This document shows, piece after piece, positions 7,501-10,480 of a stretch of 10,480 bases of DNA; position 1 is the first letter of the stretch; each line of letters starts with the position of its first letter. The stretch covers positions 1-10,480 of the forward strand of contig DLGO01000022.1 of assembly GCA_002482725.1 (NCBI GenBank), read 5' to 3'. The translations under genes and the position numbers were made by a program. The notes under the pieces were generated by a model. That model was not told the DNA's origin. It saw nothing but the letters and a program-made list of their open reading frames with translations, and made no database searches. The DNA is from Bacteroidetes bacterium UBA7692. Lineage in GTDB: Bacteria; Bacteroidota; Bacteroidia; Chitinophagales; LD1.

Positions 7501-9638
7501 ACAATACTGTTTACCAATGGAGGAAGGGTAGCAATAACATAGCATTTACCACTCCATCTGTAATCATACCAAATGCACAGTTGGCAGATGCAGGCGCTTA
7601 TAGTGTTGTTATTACAGGCAGCTGTGGTACTACAACATCTCAATCAGTAAATATTAATGTAAATCAAACATCCGCTATCACCACTCAACCTGCAGATGTA
7701 TCTGTTTGCGTTGGCCAGCCTGTTTCATTACAGGCTGTAGCTACCGGCACCAATCTTACTTACCAGTGGCAAAAAAATAACCTGGACATCAATGGTGCTA
7801 CTCAATTCAATTATACCATACCAAGTGCAGCACTATCAGATACAGGTACTTATGCTCTTTTCATAAATGGCACTTGTGGCTATGCACTATCCAATGGCGC
7901 GGTAGTCCGTGTTAATCGCAATACAGCTATTACCACACAACCTGCTATACAAACAGTTTGCGCAGGTTCGCCGGTATCATTCACCGTAGCAGCTACCGGT
8001 GCAGGTCTTAGCTATCAATGGCGCCTGGGTAGCCAGAATATTGCAGGAGCTTCAGCAAGCACTTATAGCATACCTGCTGCTGCTTCCGGCAATGCAGGCA
8101 ACTACTCCGTAGTAGTTACAGGCACCTGTGGTAGTGCTACATCCAACGCTGTGGCTCTTACTGTAAATGCGACTACTGCTATTACTACAAGCCCTGTATC
8201 GCAATCTGCATGCACGGGCTCTGCGGTTGGCCTTTCTGTATCAGCCACAGGAAGCAATCTAAGCTACCAGTGGAAAAAGAATGGAAACAACCTGCCAGGT
8301 ACTAATGCGGCTTCGTACAATATAGTAGCAGCAGCACCTGCCGACTCGGGCACATATACAGTAATGGTTACCGGTACTTGCGGCACTGCTAACTCCTCGG
8401 CGGCCATACTATCGGTGGTGGCTTCAGCATCTATATCTGTAGAACCAGTGGGCGATACCATTTGCCTTGGCGACACACTAAAATTGAGTGTAACAGGAAC
8501 AGCAGGTGCCAATACCACCTATCAATGGCGCAAAGACAATAACGTCATTGCATTTACTACACCAACGGTGCTTATCCCCAATGCACAGTTTACCAATGCA
8601 GGTACCTATAATGTAGTAATCGCAGGTGGTTGCGGCACTGCTTCTTCTATGAATGCAAATGTGCTTATCAACTCCCTAACCAATATCGTAGTACCACCTG
8701 CATCTCAGGCGGTATGTGTTGGAGGAACAACTACGCTGAGTACCTTTGCCACCGGAACAGATCTTTCATACCAGTGGAAACTGGATGGTAATGATATAGC
8801 TGGCGAAACGGCCACTGATATTACTCTTGGCAATATCCTGAATTCCCAACTGGGTTCATATACGGTAGAGGTAAGCGGTGCATGTGGCACACAAACATCT
8901 GCGGCGGCAATATTAAGCACTGCCACTCCTGTTGGCATTTCAGCACAACCGACTGCCAGTGCAGCTTCTATATGCCTGGGCGAAAGCTTTACCCTATCTG
9001 CAACAGCAACCGGCGATGTTACCATGTTTCAATGGAAGCAGGATGGTACCAATATAATTGATGCAGGCAGCAGTCCGTACACTGTTACTCCAACTGCCGC
9101 AGGCACTTTCAGCTATACCATTCTGGTTTCGGGGGCATGCTCATCGGTATTGTCAGATTCTGTAACGGTTATAGTACATGCGCTACCGCAGCCTACAGTG
9201 GTACAAAATGGCCTGGACCTTAGTACACAATCCTTTGCTACCTATCAGTGGCAACTTGGCGGTACTGATATCAATACAGCTACTGCACAAAACTATAATG
9301 CCTCATCTAATGGCAACTACAACGTGGTAGTAACAGATGCCAATGGTTGCTCTGCATCATCCCCTGTAGTAAATGTAACAGGTGTTGGTATCAGCAGCGT
9401 GTTTGAAGCAGGTGTTAACCTGTATCCTAATCCTGCTGCTAGCCTGCTTAATATAGAATTGGGAACTAACGAAGTGGCTACCTTATTGATTGAAACACTG
9501 GATGGTAAGAAGGTAGAGGTTATGAATACTTCCGGAGGTAAAACAGTACTTGATGTAAGCAGCTATGCACAAGGAACTTACCTGATAAAAATCACTCAGG
9601 GCAGTAACAACGCGCACATCAGGTTTGTGAAGCAATAA
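4578..9638 (+). CDS. Giant secreted Ig-repeat protein with propeller-like N-terminus and T9SS sorting domain
   Basis: This is a complete 1686-residue protein. Residues 1-32 are a signal peptide with a basic start, a hydrophobic core and a likely cut after ANA before Q33. About 35-518 resembles SBBP-type beta-propeller repeats, with recurring GNxYxxG turns (e.g. ASGNTYVCGS near 56-65) and KxN endings such as AKFNSSG, VKLNSSG and LKMNSS. About 519-1539 is an array of twelve Ig-like modules, each with a Cys near its start, a YQW-type tryptophan and a second Cys late, usually in a CGT/CGA context. About 1540-1611 is a shorter Ig-like module. About 1612-1686 is a T9SS type A sorting domain starting GVNLYPNP. 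The likely role is a surface or secreted adhesin; no catalytic motif is visible. The ATG has an A/T-rich leader and no Shine-Dalgarno, and tandem TAA TAA stop codons end the gene. It is divergent from the kinase operon. Confidence 0.93.
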   Translation: MKSNYTRGKTKTAILFFTLFSVFVLFGLHANAQSWVWQQNLGGTGTEKITDMVSDASGNTYVCGSYSAAFTIGSFSIAAPPGSNGSGAFVAKFNSSGAPQWVHTPTYGAVAFLNPTSITRDASGNIYYGGTNQSAGNSVTFATGNANTVVTSNNGVDGFIVKLNSSGVAQWAMGMGYSGAASVNNMALHSDPFTTYLFFGVSAATNSTALPQFQNFNYHAPGSTTNVSMGNASASGFQEAWYGRIDVAAGVMNGFYRLGAGNNATGQEWIESIRTNSNTGDVFMALTLKNATTLEYNGGTQAISGTTVEVGKIIKLNANLVYQAQTAAIGSQSFTNKLKRMVMNGNSSLAFLIDIQTGSNNPSVSIGGYDLSFGSSWLNSVLTVAGSTKNFSGKGLAFDAGGNLYATVGGHANAAFNWDFIPTYTAAAATGSMQTNPGLMLLKMNSSTGAWLDFSYIRESVSNNFSQGGNLQSGALASAGPSLFMGGSFGNTITAPGLTSITASGQSNAYLMKFGCEPGFATQPAGKTICGTQTISLPTVVSGTGNTYQWQRNGTNINGATNDTLTITNATIADTGTYTLIATNTCGTATSSPAILTYAAQPTITLQPVADTACFGGVATLTVAATGNVTGYDWLMNGGLLGTTSVYSGVKTTTLTITGINASRLGPYSVNVNGSVQCPSVSSNIVTFKMATAPGITTDPTDKTVCEGANVTLVSSAASGSPVNYQWLFSNLAPISGANGSSYSKVVALADAGIYYLRASNRCGADTSNQAIINVTPIPVIDTAPVSQNLCAGTPATVYVTDNAGFSNIFNYAWYRNNTLTNSGTSPSYYINGTVGAAGSYFVRVSNSCGADTALFNVTVNAATAITTQPSSLSLCTGSPATFTVAATGGNLTYQWRKNGNLIATATNASYSIASVAITDSGTYTVVVTGSCGTTTSAGAVLTTATAASISQQPTGATLCSGDTIRLSVTGAAGNNTVYQWRKGSNNIAFTTPSVIIPNAQLADAGAYSVVITGSCGTTTSQSVNINVNQTSAITTQPADVSVCVGQPVSLQAVATGTNLTYQWQKNNLDINGATQFNYTIPSAALSDTGTYALFINGTCGYALSNGAVVRVNRNTAITTQPAIQTVCAGSPVSFTVAATGAGLSYQWRLGSQNIAGASASTYSIPAAASGNAGNYSVVVTGTCGSATSNAVALTVNATTAITTSPVSQSACTGSAVGLSVSATGSNLSYQWKKNGNNLPGTNAASYNIVAAAPADSGTYTVMVTGTCGTANSSAAILSVVASASISVEPVGDTICLGDTLKLSVTGTAGANTTYQWRKDNNVIAFTTPTVLIPNAQFTNAGTYNVVIAGGCGTASSMNANVLINSLTNIVVPPASQAVCVGGTTTLSTFATGTDLSYQWKLDGNDIAGETATDITLGNILNSQLGSYTVEVSGACGTQTSAAAILSTATPVGISAQPTASAASICLGESFTLSATATGDVTMFQWKQDGTNIIDAGSSPYTVTPTAAGTFSYTILVSGACSSVLSDSVTVIVHALPQPTVVQNGLDLSTQSFATYQWQLGGTDINTATAQNYNASSNGNYNVVVTDANGCSASSPVVNVTGVGISSVFEAGVNLYPNPAASLLNIELGTNEVATLLIETLDGKKVEVMNTSGGKTVLDVSSYAQGTYLIKITQGSNNAHIRFVKQ
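6132..9194 (+). repeat. Twelve tandem Ig-like coding modules (~252 bp each)
   Basis: Modules start at 6132, 6384, 6660, 6915, 7170, 7422, 7674, 7926, 8178, 8430, 8682 and 8934. Seven in a row (7170-8933) are exactly 252 bp (84 residues); the others are 252-276 bp. All twelve keep the two cysteines and the central tryptophan. The modules at 7422 and 8430 are unusually alike, sharing AFTTP, IPNAQ and QWRK, and lie exactly 1008 bp apart, which suggests duplication of a four-module block. Confidence 0.88.
9411..9635 (+). other. T9SS type A C-terminal sorting domain of the giant secreted protein
   Basis: The encoded segment starts GVNLYPNPAAS, has an IETLDGKKVEV strand and a QGTYLIKIT strand, and ends RFVKQ. 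This is a standard Por secretion tail. It is preceded by a VTGVGIS linker that also occurs, in near-identical form, in the upstream secreted protein. Confidence 0.9.
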
Positions 9639-9679
9639 TAAATATCAGAGAACGTATAGCTTTATGTGCGGTTTTATTT

Positions 9680-9712
9680 CCAGCCCCAGCAATGAGGCTG
9701 GCTTTTTTGCTT
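9680..9712 (+). terminator. Intrinsic terminator after the giant secreted protein
   Basis: CCAGCC (9680-9685) pairs perfectly with GGCTGG (9696-9701) around a 10-base loop, followed by C and six T (9703-9708), then GCTT. It is 42 bases past the stop codon and should isolate the downstream dioxygenase gene from this transcript. Confidence 0.8.
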
Positions 9713-9714
9713 TA

Positions 9715-9735
9715 TACCGTTCCTAATATACGGTA
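9715..9735. repeat. Short inverted repeat between terminator and dioxygenase gene
   Basis: TACCGT (9715-9720) and ACGGTA (9730-9735) are perfect inverted repeats with a 9-base spacer, 63 bases before the dioxygenase ATG. This could be an operator, but six-base arms are weak evidence. No convincing TAnnTTTG promoter element is visible in 9713-9797. Confidence 0.25.
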
Positions 9736-9797
9736 AAATTTAATCCTGTTTTATTCGTCTTTATGCTGTTGTATCCATTATCCTTATTTTCGGAAGT

Positions 9798-10480
9798 ATG
9801 CAGCGCAAGCACTTTTTAAAACTTATTGCCATGTTACCAATAGCAGGGGGCGCCCACAACCTACAGGCCTTGTCAAATGTCACCAGTGGCCTGCCCGATA
9901 CTGAGCCTATGCCGGTGTTGTTTGTTGGCCATGGCAACCCTATGAATGCTATAGAGGATAATCAGTTTTCGCGCACCATGCGCCAGATGGGAGGGAAGCT
10001 GCCCCACCCGGCGGCCATCCTGGTTGTATCTGCCCATTGGGAAACGAGGGGCACCTTTGTTACCGCTATGGAGCAGCCGAAAACAATCCACGACTTCGGC
10101 GGCTTTCCCGATGCGCTTTTTGCAGCGCAGTATCCTGCACCCGGCAGTCCACTACTGGCTGCTGAAACTCAGAAAGTAATCACTTCTACTGCCGTAAAAT
10201 CTGATTTTGAATGGGGGCTGGACCACGGCACATGGAGCGTCACCAAAAACATGTTTCCGCAGGCGGATATACCTGTTATACAGTTGAGCCTTGATTTTAC
10301 CCAAGGCCCGCAATACCATTATGAGCTTGGTAAACAGCTTGCAGCCCTGCGCCGCAAAGGTGTGCTTATTATAGGTAGCGGCAATATGGTACATAATTTC
10401 CGGGAGCTTAAGTTTGGGCCCGATGGACTGAACGCTCTGTACGGTCACCCGTGGGCACTTGAAGCCAATGAAACTTTCAA
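9798..10480 (+). CDS. ygiD: 4,5-DOPA dioxygenase extradiol-like protein, YgiD/LigB family (3'-truncated)
   Basis: The ATG at 9798 opens a frame that runs without a stop to the window edge (227 codons plus two bases). It is a class III extradiol ring-cleavage dioxygenase. The metal-ligand and active-site histidines expected of the family are visible: H45 in FVGHGNPMNAIED, H80 in VVSAHWETRG, H143 in LDHGTW and H199 in GSGNMVHN. Also typical are TIHDFGGFP (96-104) and YPAPGSP (112-118). Members open the catechol ring of L-DOPA or related catechols with a single metal ion; the natural substrate here is unknown. Compared with E. coli YgiD, the conserved start (MPxLFxGHG) is preceded by about 37 residues with a basic, mildly hydrophobic opening (RKHFLKLIAMLPIAGG). 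Met38 is an alternative start, but the leader resembles one I recall from Bacteroidota homologues, so 9798 is preferred. About a quarter of the protein, including the last ligand region, lies outside the window. Confidence 0.9.
   Translation, partial: MQRKHFLKLIAMLPIAGGAHNLQALSNVTSGLPDTEPMPVLFVGHGNPMNAIEDNQFSRTMRQMGGKLPHPAAILVVSAHWETRGTFVTAMEQPKTIHDFGGFPDALFAAQYPAPGSPLLAAETQKVITSTAVKSDFEWGLDHGTWSVTKNMFPQADIPVIQLSLDFTQGPQYHYELGKQLAALRRKGVLIIGSGNMVHNFRELKFGPDGLNALYGHPWALEANETF

Noticed and set aside
10152..10448. 98-codon minus-strand frame at the right end
   Set aside because: It is antisense to the dioxygenase frame, which carries the family histidines and is open to the window edge.

Overview
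The window looks like a chromosomal segment of a Bacteroidota bacterium, probably near Chitinophagaceae or Sphingobacteriia (the rank below phylum is a guess). Three things support this. Two secreted proteins end in type IX secretion (T9SS) type A sorting domains with the VNLYPNP motif. The two-component system is the LytS/LytTR type, with a TPR-bearing kinase common in this phylum. Most starts have A/T-rich leaders and no Shine-Dalgarno sequence. No tRNA, rRNA, CRISPR array, insertion sequence or integrase is visible.

Layout. (1) 1-1494, plus strand: the 3' end of a large secreted, repeat-rich T9SS protein, followed by a strong intrinsic terminator (1525-1560). (2) 1616-1660: a long inverted repeat between two convergent transcription units. 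(3) 1696-4428, minus strand: a tight operon of a soluble TPR histidine kinase, a LytTR response regulator overlapping it by 8 bp, and a 39-codon single-helix membrane peptide gene overlapping the regulator by ATGA. The last is a new small-gene call. (4) 4429-4577: a 149-bp divergent intergenic region with an 8+8 bp palindrome and a 12-mer direct repeat at 21-bp period. (5) 4578-9638, plus strand: a 1686-residue secreted protein with signal peptide, propeller-like N-terminal half, twelve Ig-like modules, a short thirteenth, and a T9SS sorting domain. A terminator follows at 9680-9712. (6) 9798 to the end: the 5' part of an extradiol dioxygenase gene of the YgiD / 4,5-DOPA dioxygenase family, cut by the window edge.

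How the genes may work together (inference). The kinase and regulator sit between two secreted proteins that share the same C-terminal module. The direct repeat in the divergent promoter region has the spacing expected of a LytTR-dimer site. The simplest reading is a cytoplasmic two-component system controlling itself and the divergent giant adhesin-like protein, perhaps with the small membrane peptide as an accessory. The dioxygenase gene lies behind a terminator and is probably an independent unit.
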